Assembly (NCBI GenBank): GCA_028820655.1
Contig: JAPPIK010000021.1
Location: 218,113-282,112, forward strand
Reading direction: 5' to 3'
DNA from: Candidatus Poribacteria bacterium
GTDB taxonomy: Bacteria > Poribacteria > WGA-4E > JAJDTR01
DNA length: 64,000 nucleotides
Notes under the pieces: model-generated
What the model saw: the letters and a program-made list of their open reading frames with translations, nothing else
Told to the model about the DNA's origin: nothing
The model's database searches: none
Translations under genes and position numbers: made by a program
Shown here: positions 9,364 through 17,645 of the stretch, one piece after another
Layout of the letters: each line of letters opens with the position of its first letter
Numbering within the stretch: position 1 is the stretch's first letter

Positions 9364-10604
9364 ATGGCTCAATTGCAAGTTAAACAACGTATAGATTATA
9401 CCCATAGGCATAATACTTTTCTCGGTCGTCATGGCTGGCTTCGTCTTACCCCTGCCTACTCGGTAAAAACTGTTGATGAGCTTATCGGTAGTTGCGCTGA
9501 GGACGCCCAAGTTTTAGACCCCTTTGCGGGAACGTCCACTACTGCGCTTTGTGCTGCATATCAAGGCTATAAGGCAGCAACTGTTGAGATAAACCCATTC
9601 CTGGTATGGCTCGGAGACGCAAAAACCAGTCATTATTCACCTCGATCGATTAAGACAACATCCGAGCAGGTATTCTCCCTGTCACAAATTTTACGTTCAG
9701 AAGACGCTTCACCCGTTCTAGCACCTCCGATTCATAATATCAATCGATGGTGGAATCCACAAACGCTCTCGTTTTTGTGTAAATTGAAGAAGGGTATTGA
9801 TGAAATAAAACTAGACGATGAAAGATCACGCACCTTACTGTTGTTGGCTTTTTGTCGAACCATGATGAAATTGTCTAAAGCGGATTTTAATCATCAGTCT
9901 ATGTCCTTTAAGGACTCGGATTCCTTTGAATTTTTTGGCATGGAAAATCATACGGGAGAATATGAAAAAGTTTACAGTGAAGATTTAAAGTTCGTACTTT
10001 CTTCCGCTTCAGATAATCCTGGAGGTTCTGCAGAGGTCATTAACGGAGACGCTCGTTTCCTGAACAAGTTGGTGAATCACAAATTCGACCTAGTGATAAC
10101 GTCGCCGCCTTAGGCCAATCGGATGTCTTATATCCGTGAATTGCGCCCATATATGTACTGGCTGGGATTCTTGAATAAGGCGAAAGAGGCTGGCGAACTT
10201 GACTGGAAGGCAATTGGTGGCACTTGGGGAATTGCTACAAGTCGGCTCAGTTGCTGGGAACGGAGTGAGGATAGTTTTCGCCCACTTATTTTGCTGAGAT
10301 ACTGGATTCCATGAACCGTAATGAAAACAAAAATGGATCAGTGTTATCAAAGTATGTAGATAGATATTTTGAGGACATTTGGACTCACTTAAACAGCTTG
10401 AGGACGGTAATGGCATCCTACGGTAGGGTGCACTACATTGTTGGTAACTCCACGTTTTATGGTGTCCTGTTACCCACGGAAAAAATCTATGCCGACATGC
10501 TAAGTGAGTTGGGATTTTCTGAGATTAAGGTCGAAAAGTTGAGGAAGCGAAATTCCAAAAAAGAACTTTTTGAATTTGATGTTTCCGGCGTATATAGGGG
10601 TTAG
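9364..10604 (+). pseudogene. Disrupted DNA methyltransferase gene (amber stop in SPPY motif plus frameshift)
   Basis: The first 250 codons encode a SAM-dependent DNA (N4-cytosine or N6-adenine) methyltransferase. HGWLRLTPAYSV opens the domain, LDPFAGTSTTALCAA is the SAM-binding motif, and FDLVITSPP is catalytic motif IV. The next codon, normally Tyr in SPPY, is TAG at 10111-10113. The same frame then continues with ANRMSYIRELRPYMYWLGF, exactly as family members do. A second lesion lies at a T4 run near 10275-10278, where the sense frame shifts; the remainder (10279-10604) encodes LSKYVDRYFEDIW, VHYIVGNSTFYGVLLPTEK and a terminal domain. The region is more AT-rich than its neighbours, suggesting late acquisition. 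Either the gene is dead, or the assembly carries two errors. No restriction enzyme partner is seen. Confidence 0.82.
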
Positions 10605-10619
10605 TAGCATTTCTTGATA

Positions 10620-11654
10620 ATGAAGCTAAACGGCAGAGAATTCATCATCATTGGTGAAAATGTCCATACCACGCGCGTGGTGCTGCGAAAGGGCAAGTTG
10701 GTTACCAACGACCCGGACGGAGTTGAATCCGTTCGTTATCTTGACGCCGGAAAAAAGAGGCGTTATTTAACAATTCCCGAAGATGTGAAAAAAACTCAGG
10801 ATTACGAAGAGGGGCGGGTCAAACACGTCAAGATTGCGGTTCAAGCCGCAATGACCGGAGAAGCTGCCGAAGCGTCTGAAGGGCTGAACTACGTACATCG
10901 GCTGGTTCAACGCCAAGTTAACGCCGGCGCCGATTTCATTGATTTGAATGTGGATGAAATCTCCCTACGACCTCAGGAACAGAAGGAGGCGATGCAGTGG
11001 CTGGTGCGAACCGTGGAAAATATGTGTCCTATCCCACTGTCAGTGGATTCATCGAACGTCGAGACTATCCAAGCGGGGTTGGAAGCCGGTGATGGCAGAG
11101 CCGGTCGAATGCTGCTGAACTCTGCGTCTTTGGAACGACTTGAGGCGCTGGACCTTGCGAAGCAGTGTGATACGCAGGTCATCGTGACGGCAGCGGGGGA
11201 ATCCGGCATGCCACAAGATGAAACAGAACGAATCGGTTATGCTTCTCGCATGGTGGATGCTGCCTTGGACAGAGGCATCTCGATTGAGGACATATTTATT
11301 GACGTACTCATATTTCCAATCTCGGTTGACAGTGCATTCGGAGTGCACGCCTTTGAAACGATTCGCCAACTCCGCGCGAAATATGGGCCCGAAATTCACA
11401 TCACCGGCGGCTTCAGTAATGTATCCTTTGGGTTGCCTTGCCGCCGCATAGTCAACGACGCCTTTATGTGCTTGGCTATTGAAGCCGGCGCCGATAGTGG
11501 GATCATCGATCCGGTCACCAGCCGACCATCTAAGGTATTCTCTATTGATAGGGAGTCGAGGGCGTATCAACTCGCCGAAGATATGTTGTTGGGGCGCGAC
11601 CGATTCTGCAAAAACTTCCTGCGAGCTTACCGTAAAGGTGAATTGGAAGTCTAA
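10620..11654 (+). CDS. Pterin-binding methyltransferase (methyl-THF:corrinoid protein, AcsE/MtrH/MtgA-like)
   Basis: The protein belongs to the DHP-synthase-like TIM-barrel methyltransferases that exchange methyl groups between tetrahydrofolate and a corrinoid protein. It is 344 residues from ATG 10620; an in-frame TTG lies two codons upstream at 10614. Visible features are GENVHTTR near the N-terminus, GADFIDLNVDEIS, PLSVDSSN (pterin pocket) and HITGGFSNVSFGLP, followed by EAGADSGIIDP. About 50 extra residues near the N-terminus, including DYEEGRVKHVKIAV, are typical of the subgroup found in catabolic operons rather than of the shorter acetogen AcsE. Together with the corrinoid protein and reductase it would pass the methyl group to THF. 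It starts just after the broken DNA methyltransferase and six bases before the next gene. Confidence 0.88.
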   Translation: MKLNGREFIIIGENVHTTRVVLRKGKLVTNDPDGVESVRYLDAGKKRRYLTIPEDVKKTQDYEEGRVKHVKIAVQAAMTGEAAEASEGLNYVHRLVQRQVNAGADFIDLNVDEISLRPQEQKEAMQWLVRTVENMCPIPLSVDSSNVETIQAGLEAGDGRAGRMLLNSASLERLEALDLAKQCDTQVIVTAAGESGMPQDETERIGYASRMVDAALDRGISIEDIFIDVLIFPISVDSAFGVHAFETIRQLRAKYGPEIHITGGFSNVSFGLPCRRIVNDAFMCLAIEAGADSGIIDPVTSRPSKVFSIDRESRAYQLAEDMLLGRDRFCKNFLRAYRKGELEV

Positions 11655-11660
11655 CAACCG

Positions 11661-11942
11661 ATGGCGACGTATCAGATTCTGTACTGGAAGCATATTCCGG
11701 CTCAGGTCCGGGTGTTTGAAGGAAAAAAGCCGATCTCGCAACCGATGCCTGATCGATTTCAGACCGACATCGATCGAATCGCTATGAAGGAAGGCTTGAC
11801 CGGAACCGACGACTATCTGGGCCAGTGGCAGTGGACAGAAAAGCGAGAACGCCCCGGTAATGCACGTGAAGTTCTAGTTGAACTCTTGAAGGAGCTTGAA
11901 TCGGAATACGACAACGGTGCACATGAAGATGAGTTGCCGTAA
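11661..11942 (+). CDS. Small 'virulence factor' domain protein of the corrinoid operon
   Basis: A 93-residue acidic protein beginning MATYQILYWKHIPAQVRVFE. It matches the pattern of the short Pfam 'Virulence_fact' family, whose biochemical role is not established; the name is historical. Family members, as I recall them, often sit beside methyltetrahydrofolate and corrinoid methyltransferase genes in proteobacteria, and this placement agrees. The conserved stretch continues through a DRFQ segment, a DDYLGQWQW motif and a C-terminal helix ending in an acidic tail. It lies six bases after the pterin methyltransferase and 42 bases before mqnC, so it is the last clear member of the methyl-transfer operon. 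There is no signal peptide or membrane segment, so it is cytosolic. Confidence 0.75.
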   Translation: MATYQILYWKHIPAQVRVFEGKKPISQPMPDRFQTDIDRIAMKEGLTGTDDYLGQWQWTEKRERPGNAREVLVELLKELESEYDNGAHEDELP

Positions 11943-11984
11943 AGATTGGGGACGCTCGGGAGATATTCAGGGGATCCTATAATT

Positions 11985-13052
11985 ATGGATACAACGATTC
12001 AATCCATTTTGGAGAAAGTATTGACCGGGGAGCGCTTGGACTTTGACGATGGTCTAACCCTCTTCAAGAGTAACGACCTACTCTCCATAGGAAGTGCGGC
12101 TGACGTAATTCGTCAACGCAAACACCCGGAGGGCGTGATCACCTACATTGTTGATCGCAATATCAACTACACAAACTGGTGCTATGTCGATTGCGATTTC
12201 TGCGCCTTTTATCGGCACAAGAGCGACCCTGATGCTTATGTAATGGGGAGAGAGGAATTGGGGCAGAAGATTGAGGAGACCATTGATCTTGGGGGAGTGC
12301 TTATCCTCATGCAAGGTGGTCTGCATCCCAAGCTCAAACTGGATTGGTACGAAGATCTCCTCCGCTGGATCAAAGAGAACTATGACATTCACATCCATGG
12401 GTTTTCGCCACCGGAACTTGATTGGTTTGCAAAGATCAACCGAATTAGCCTAAAGGAAACATTGACACGACTGCGTGATGCGGGGCTGGATTCGATACCT
12501 GGCGGGGGGGCAGAAATCCTTACGAATCACGCTCGGGAGGAAATCAGTCCCAAAAAATGCACGTCTGATGAATGGCTGGAAGTCATGCGGCAAGGGCATT
12601 ACGTGGGTCTGAAATCGAGTGCAACCATGATGTATGGGCACGTCGAGAGTTACGGCGAGCGCGTAGAACACCTCCTTCGCCTTCGCGAATTGCAAGACGA
12701 GACGAGCGGATTCACGGCGTTTATTTGTTGGTCGTTGCAGCCCAACAACACGCGCATGGACCATATACCTCCTGCAGGGAGTTTCGAGTATCTCAAAACA
12801 TTGGCGATTTCCAGGCTCATGCTTGACAATTTCGACAATTTTCAATCTTCATGGGTGACTCAAGGACCTAAAATCGGGCAGTTGTCGCTAAAGTTTGGAG
12901 CGAATGATATGGGGGGTACGATGATCGAAGAAAACGTCGTGAGTCAAGCGGGAACTGTCTATTGCATGCCCATTGAGGAAATCGAAAGGACGATTGCCGA
13001 GTTGGGACACGTGCCAAAACGACGTAATTTCTTCTACGAGTTGCTTGATTGA
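11985..13052 (+). CDS. mqnC: Cyclic dehypoxanthine futalosine synthase (MqnC), radical SAM
   Basis: MqnC cyclises dehypoxanthine futalosine in the futalosine pathway to menaquinone. The 355-residue protein has the radical SAM cluster motif CYVDCDFC (C-x3-C-x2-C) near residue 60. This is followed by family motifs LMQGGLHP, HGFSPPE, SIPGGGAEIL, GLKSSATMMYGH and the C-terminal GANDMGGTMIEENV, which separates MqnC from the related MqnE and CofH proteins. I use ATG 11985; the frame opens earlier at a TTG (11946) with no better ribosome binding site. UbiA- and UbiX-like genes at the other end of the window may provide later steps of the same pathway. Confidence 0.92.
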   Translation: MDTTIQSILEKVLTGERLDFDDGLTLFKSNDLLSIGSAADVIRQRKHPEGVITYIVDRNINYTNWCYVDCDFCAFYRHKSDPDAYVMGREELGQKIEETIDLGGVLILMQGGLHPKLKLDWYEDLLRWIKENYDIHIHGFSPPELDWFAKINRISLKETLTRLRDAGLDSIPGGGAEILTNHAREEISPKKCTSDEWLEVMRQGHYVGLKSSATMMYGHVESYGERVEHLLRLRELQDETSGFTAFICWSLQPNNTRMDHIPPAGSFEYLKTLAISRLMLDNFDNFQSSWVTQGPKIGQLSLKFGANDMGGTMIEENVVSQAGTVYCMPIEEIERTIAELGHVPKRRNFFYELLD

Positions 13053-13113
13053 GACTTACTGCACAGGACGAGATAAGCGGAACTTTTCACAATAAACCAT
13101 ATCTGGAGGACTT

Positions 13114-14010
13114 ATGACGCAAAGTGTCGTTACAGAAACGAACCTGACCAACGTACCTCGTTTCAGCAAAGGGAAAGTACGTGATCTCTACGATCTTGAT
13201 GACAAGCTCCTGATGATTTCAACTGATCGCATTTCGGCGTTTGATTACGTTCTCCCGGATGGCATTCCGTGCAAGGGCAACGTTTTGACCGCATTGTCAG
13301 AATTTTGGTTCAATCACACGAATTCAATCGTGGACAATCACCTGATTACTACGGATGTCGACGCGTATCCCGACCTATTGAAAGCACATTCCGACGTCAT
13401 TGCCGGAAGGTCGATGCTGGTGCGCAAAGCTGATCGAATCGACATCGAATGCGTCGTGCGCGGATACATCACCGGGTCGGCATGGTCGGAATACCAAACC
13501 GACGGTACGGTTTGCGGCGAGAAATTGCCTGAAGGTTTGCGTGAATCCGATCGTCTGCCTCAACTCATCTTCACGCCTGCTACGAAAGCGGAGCAGGGGG
13601 AGCACGACGAAAACATCTCGATCGCAAGAATGGAGGAACTTATTGGTAAGGAATTGTCGGCGCGAATTATTGAGACGAGTTTCGCACTGTTTGAATCTGC
13701 AAGTCGGCATGCCGAGAAAGTTGGCATAATACTTTGCGATACAAAGTTTGAGTTTGGACTGCTTGACGACAAGTTGATTCTCATTGACGAGGTATTCACG
13801 CCCGACTCCTCCCGATTTTGGCCGAAGGACGAATATGTACCGGGAAAATCGCAAAGTAGCTTCGACAAACAGTACGTACGGGATTATCTCTCTGAAGTTG
13901 GCTGGAACAAGAATCCCCCCGCACCGCACCTGCCCGAGGACGTGATTCAAAAAACAAGCGAAAAGTATTTGGAAGCTTACCGATTGATCGTTGGGAGAGA
14001 ATTATCGTAG
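13114..14010 (+). CDS. purC: SAICAR synthase (PurC)
   Basis: The enzyme ligates aspartate to CAIR with ATP in purine synthesis. The 298-residue length and motifs fit the longer bacterial/eukaryotic-like form: FSKGKVRDLYDL (phosphate-binding start), STDRISAFDYVLPDGIPCKG, ECVVRGYITGSAW, and the metal-binding LILIDEVFTPDSSRFW. The start is ATG 13114 with GGAGG ten bases upstream. It sits 60 bases after mqnC on the same strand and before a convergent lipoprotein gene. purF and purM lie 19-21 kb away, so the purine genes here are scattered rather than in one operon. Confidence 0.95.
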   Translation: MTQSVVTETNLTNVPRFSKGKVRDLYDLDDKLLMISTDRISAFDYVLPDGIPCKGNVLTALSEFWFNHTNSIVDNHLITTDVDAYPDLLKAHSDVIAGRSMLVRKADRIDIECVVRGYITGSAWSEYQTDGTVCGEKLPEGLRESDRLPQLIFTPATKAEQGEHDENISIARMEELIGKELSARIIETSFALFESASRHAEKVGIILCDTKFEFGLLDDKLILIDEVFTPDSSRFWPKDEYVPGKSQSSFDKQYVRDYLSEVGWNKNPPAPHLPEDVIQKTSEKYLEAYRLIVGRELS

Positions 14011-14073
14011 GATGGGTTGGAGGAAGTAGAAGAGACGCAAAAGGTCTACAAAATTCTATGCGTAAATCGGGGC

Positions 14074-14538
14074 TTACTCCACAAGAAACAGATGGCTGCG
14101 CTCAAACAGATCGTCTATATCGATCTCAACAATCCATTCGCCTCTAGGGAATCCGTTTGAAGGGCGTTCGATAAAGAACCACGTTATCTGTTCGCCGGTC
14201 GAAGAGGAAAATGTCTCACGTTCCTCTCGAAACGGCGGGGCATCCAAGGCACTGTCCGGAGCAAACCAACGCACATCGACGGAGTGTCGTCCTTCGACAT
14301 TTGCCCAATAGATCCACAAGAATATCCTCTTACTCGTGTCGGAAAAGAAGACATCCGTGATTCCGTCAGGCCGGTCATCGATAACCGAAATAGTCAAAGC
14401 CGAGTCCAAGATTGCAGGTTCACCTCGAAATACATCGCTAGAGCCGCTCCCGCCGGAACCTGTTTCATCACACCCGCTGAAAACCGCGGCGACCCACAAT
14501 AGGACTAAACCAGTCATCCAAACAATTGCCTTGTTCAT
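14074..14538 (-). CDS. Predicted lipoprotein, unknown function
   Basis: A 154-residue protein with a lipoprotein signal: basic MNKAIVW start, hydrophobic core and the lipobox FSGC near residue 22, followed by a Gly/Ser-rich linker. The mature part is beta-rich and acidic and has no domain I recognise; it contains several Trp residues (including FLWIYWANVEG and ITWFFIERPS), suggesting a small immunoglobulin-like or stalk domain outside the membrane. I chose ATG 14538 because GAGGAAA precedes it; a TTG five codons upstream is less likely. A strong promoter lies 40-70 bases upstream (14577-14605). The gene converges on purC. Confidence 0.7.
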   Translation of the reverse strand: MNKAIVWMTGLVLLWVAAVFSGCDETGSGGSGSSDVFRGEPAILDSALTISVIDDRPDGITDVFFSDTSKRIFLWIYWANVEGRHSVDVRWFAPDSALDAPPFREERETFSSSTGEQITWFFIERPSNGFPRGEWIVEIDIDDLFERSHLFLVE

Positions 14539-14576
14539 TGCGTATTTCCTCAAAAATTTGTCGTAATACTACAATA

Positions 14577-14605
14577 ATCATACCTGACCCGTTATCGCCT
14601 GTCAA
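14577..14605 (-). promoter_or_regulatory. Sigma-70 promoter for the 14.1 kb lipoprotein
   Basis: Read on the minus strand, TTGACA and TATGAT are separated by 17 bases. Transcription would start near 14570, giving a leader of about 30 bases before the lipoprotein ATG. Confidence 0.65.
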
Positions 14606-14940
14606 CCAAAAAACAGCGGCCATTTGCGTCAAAATTGCCGCAGAACGATAGGTTGGAAATCAGGTATTCTCCTGTCAAGCATAATTGGGCATGATTGACA
14701 CGTGGCGGCTTAACTATTGATGGTTGTTTCAAAAAACCCACTATAGCGGTGATCGACCGACCGGACAGGAAGGCGAGAGATTCGTCTCCCGGTAGCGTCG
14801 AACCGCCAGTCCGAAAGCTCGATACGACGGACAACACTCGATGCATTCATTTACAGCGGATTCAACTGCGCATGCCCTATTGTAATTCTTTGTTTCTGTA
14901 TCATCAATTATTATGCCAACACAAGGAAGGAATTCTCACA

Positions 14941-15399
14941 ATGGGTGCTGTCCCGACTCGGCATAGATGCTCGGGCGGAATCGTCATACGTACGAACAAG
15001 AAATCAGTTGAGTTTTTGCTGCTGAAACAGATTAGAAATACCGGCGAAATCCAATGGGTGATGCCAAAAGGTCATATCCGGAAAGGAGAGACTTCCGAGG
15101 CTTCGGCGATTCGCGAGGTGAGGGAGGAAGTTGGACTTGAGGAACTTCGACTCATTGCTTGCATCGGAATGCAGGAGTTCCGGTATTGTGACGGCAATGG
15201 CATCAAGCATGAAAAAGCGGTGGATTGGTATTTGATGGAAACTCCCTATGAATCTCATCTAACTCTCAACATTGAAGAGGGATTTGTAGATTCAAAGTGG
15301 CTTCGGTCAGAGGAGGCGCGGAAACAATGTTCACACGAAGACTTTCGACCGTGGGTCGATAGAGCGGCGGAGACTTTAGGTATTGAGAATCACCCTTGA
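14941..15399 (+). CDS. NUDIX hydrolase
   Basis: A 152-residue NUDIX-fold pyrophosphohydrolase acting on a nucleoside-diphosphate-linked compound. The NUDIX box G-x5-E-x7-REV-x-EE-x-G is complete, starting at GHIRKGE near residue 43, with the preceding WVMPKG. The sequence most resembles the small diadenosine polyphosphate/dATP hydrolase branch, which keeps an F-R-Y core and a DWYLME strand. Substrate cannot be assigned by reading. The start at ATG 14941 follows AAGGAAGG; an upstream extension of the frame to 14695 lacks any family sequence and is unlikely to be translated. Confidence 0.85.
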   Translation: MGAVPTRHRCSGGIVIRTNKKSVEFLLLKQIRNTGEIQWVMPKGHIRKGETSEASAIREVREEVGLEELRLIACIGMQEFRYCDGNGIKHEKAVDWYLMETPYESHLTLNIEEGFVDSKWLRSEEARKQCSHEDFRPWVDRAAETLGIENHP

Positions 15400-15841
15400 T
15401 CTGGGCTCTCCGGATTTCAATCTACCATGCTTGATAGCCCGCCATTGTCCCTGTCGGTATAACTCATTCGGCAAGTAACACTCGTTTTTGGATGAATGAC
15501 AGGCTTTGAGAAGGTGGTCCTTCGTAGAAGGGTTTTCACTCCAGAGGATCAAGCGAATGAAAAGTCGTAGGGTGGGCACTGCCCACCATTCCTTGTAAGG
15601 AGCAATTAAGCGACTAGATAAGGAGATCAAGCAAGCGAATTCTGCGCGCGATAGCAAATTCTGCGATAGAAATCCCCAATGTATGTAGAATCCGACGAAC
15701 CAATTTCCTGCACTCCTGCGGATCAAGGGAGTGGATAGATCAAGTGACTGAATAAGGAACGCGATAGAGATCCCGGCAATGTCCGGTGTTATTCGAAAAA
15801 ATGCGAATAATCTCTCAGTATGTGTGAAGAGTCACAACAAA
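15400..15841. repeat. Non-coding stretch with palindrome and short dispersed repeats
   Basis: No gene is supported in this 440-base spacer. It contains a 17-base palindrome (15571-15587, arms GGTGGGCA and TGCCCACC). Downstream lie several copies of a GCGATAGAAATCC-like word (near 15663 and 15770) and the 14-mer TGCACTCCTGCGGA (15709-15722). That 14-mer recurs exactly at 37721-37734. A 116-codon minus-strand frame across it (15376-15726) is a translation of these repeats. The pattern looks like decayed small repeat elements. Confidence 0.6.
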
Positions 15842-17341
15842 ATGGATCAGTATGATGTAACAATCATCGGCGGTGGAAGTGCCGGGCTTGTATTGGCGGT
15901 TGCCGGCGCAAAATTAGGCAAAACGGTCGCTCTCGTCGAAAAGCATCGTCTCGGTGGGGATTGCCTATGGACCGGCTGTGTGCCGTCGAAAGCTATCCTC
16001 AAAGCGGCGAAGGTTGCGAACTATGTGAAGGAAGCGGGAAGATTCGGGATTAGAGTGGACGACGCCCAAGTAGATTTCGACCAAGTGATGGCGCATGTTA
16101 CCTCTGCGCAGGAGGCTATTAAATCGGAGCATGACAACCCGGAGCGTTTTCGCGAGATGGGCGTGGATGTCATCTTCGGCGAAGGACAATTTGATGGCAC
16201 AGGGAAATTTGTAGTGAAGGATCGAGAAGAAGCACAAATGCGGAGCCTTACCAGCAAGAAATTTGTGATTGCGACAGGATCACGCCCCGCAATTCCCGCG
16301 ATTCCCGGGCTTGAATCTGGCGGTTATCTACACAGCGAAAATGTGTGGGATTTGAAGGAACTCCCTTCAAGGCTTCTGGTGATAGGCGCTGGGCCCATTG
16401 GAATTGAGTTGGGACAGGCGTTTCATCGCCTTGGATCCGAAGTTACCATTGTTCAACGAGGCAACCGGATCTTGCCTAAAGAGGACAACGAAGTTTCCGA
16501 AAGAATGTTGAACTACCTCCGAGAGGAAGGCATCACGATTCTACTGAATACCTGTCCGGTCGAAGTCGGCAACCGGGAACAAGCCTCGGTTGACCAAAAC
16601 AGGTGTGATGATCCGCCGTCAGGACGCTGCTCCGTCAGACTGGAAACCGCCGGTGAGGATCGCAGCCTTGAGGTGGATCAGATTCTGATTGCGGTCGGCA
16701 GAAGACCGAATGTTGAAGGATTGGGACTCGATACGGCAGGCGTAGAGGTTGAACGAAGTGGGATATGCGTAAACAAACGCCTCCGGACTACCGCTAACAA
16801 TATATTTGCCGCCGGTGATGTGGTTGGTCATTACCTCTTTACGCATGTCGCGGCGTTTCAAGCGGCACAGATTGTCCGGAATATGTTCTTCCCCGGCTCA
16901 AGTGCGATAGACTATTCGGTCGTACCTTGGACGACATTTTGCGATCCGGAAGTCGCTCGATGCGGGATGACCGAAGCCGAAGCGCGTGCCAAACATGGAA
17001 AAATTGACGTCTTTAGCGTTGATTTGCGAGATGTTGACCGGGCAGTGTCGGACGGTGAGACAAGGGGTTTTGTCAAGGTTATCGCTACGCGGTGGACCGG
17101 CAAGATTCTCGGTGTCCACCTTGTCTGTCCCGGGGCCGGGGAGGTTATCCACGAGTTTGTTCTGGCAATGAAGGAAGGCATCCCGCTGCGTAAGTTAAGC
17201 GGCATGATTCATGTCTATCCGACGTACTCGAGTATCGTTTGGCGCGTCGCCGGAAAGTGGCTGGCGGAGGGCAAGCTTGTTCAAACTCTACGAAACGTCG
17301 TCAGCGCGGCAAGAAGGAATAAGATTGAAACTTCAAAATAG
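15842..17341 (+). CDS. FAD-dependent pyridine nucleotide-disulfide oxidoreductase (mercuric-reductase-like)
   Basis: A 499-residue flavoprotein of the lipoamide dehydrogenase/mercuric reductase family. It has the FAD motif GGGSAGL near residue 12, the redox-active disulfide in GGDCLWTGCVPSKA, the NAD(P)-binding GAGPIGIELGQAF, and the second FAD motif FAAGDV. In the C-terminal dimer domain the usual H-x-x-P-T-x-x-E reads HVYPTYSS: the base His is present but the Glu partner is Ser. There is no N-terminal heavy-metal domain and no vicinal C-terminal cysteine pair, so true mercury reduction is unlikely. A general dithiol or quinone reductase is possible. The ATG at 15842 begins the conserved sequence; an ATG at 15779 would add 21 unconserved residues. 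Confidence 0.85.
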   Translation: MDQYDVTIIGGGSAGLVLAVAGAKLGKTVALVEKHRLGGDCLWTGCVPSKAILKAAKVANYVKEAGRFGIRVDDAQVDFDQVMAHVTSAQEAIKSEHDNPERFREMGVDVIFGEGQFDGTGKFVVKDREEAQMRSLTSKKFVIATGSRPAIPAIPGLESGGYLHSENVWDLKELPSRLLVIGAGPIGIELGQAFHRLGSEVTIVQRGNRILPKEDNEVSERMLNYLREEGITILLNTCPVEVGNREQASVDQNRCDDPPSGRCSVRLETAGEDRSLEVDQILIAVGRRPNVEGLGLDTAGVEVERSGICVNKRLRTTANNIFAAGDVVGHYLFTHVAAFQAAQIVRNMFFPGSSAIDYSVVPWTTFCDPEVARCGMTEAEARAKHGKIDVFSVDLRDVDRAVSDGETRGFVKVIATRWTGKILGVHLVCPGAGEVIHEFVLAMKEGIPLRKLSGMIHVYPTYSSIVWRVAGKWLAEGKLVQTLRNVVSAARRNKIETSK

Positions 17342-17645
17342 GTCTGAGTCGCACAGGACCTGACGTCGCCGGCTGATTTCAACAGCACTCTAACGAAATT
17401 ACAACATTGCGAGACATTCGCGGCATTTTTTGATTGACGACAAAATGATTGTGTGATACGCTAGAAAAAAGCAGTAGTTGACTCCGATCGTCATATTCGG
17501 TAACCATGAAATCCCGATTACATGCTGACTATGTTGCGCTTTTAGTGGTATGGCCTAGCGATTTGTGCTAGAATAAACGTATAAACAGATAGAGCGTTAG
17601 GACGTTTATCAACATATATCTAAACCTTATCTTTAGGAGGGAACC
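17342..17645 (+). promoter_or_regulatory. Spacer with extended -10 promoter for the OmpA-like lipoprotein
   Basis: The spacer holds an extended -10 element TGC-TAGAAT at 17566-17574 with no good -35. Two weaker TTGACG/TTGACT-led candidates lie near 17432 and 17480. The AGGAGG of the lipoprotein gene is at 17636. Abundant lipoproteins often have several promoters, but this is only inferred. Confidence 0.4.

Noticed and set aside
10111-10113. TAG as pyrrolysine or readthrough codon, prompted by the nearby corrinoid operon
   Set aside because: The position is normally Tyr of a DNA methyltransferase motif, a second frameshift follows, and many genes here (gltA, mdh) use TAG as an ordinary stop.
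15496-15570. 24-codon peptide resembling the start of an IS-type OrfA
   Set aside because: The match is too short (a few residues around RRRVFTPED) and no inverted ends or transposase body follow.
15376-15726. 116-codon minus-strand frame after the NUDIX gene
   Set aside because: It translates a block of palindromes and dispersed repeats and overlaps the NUDIX gene end; it has no domain.
15842-17341. Mercuric reductase (merA)
   Set aside because: There is no C-terminal vicinal cysteine pair, no metal-binding N-domain and no mer genes nearby.
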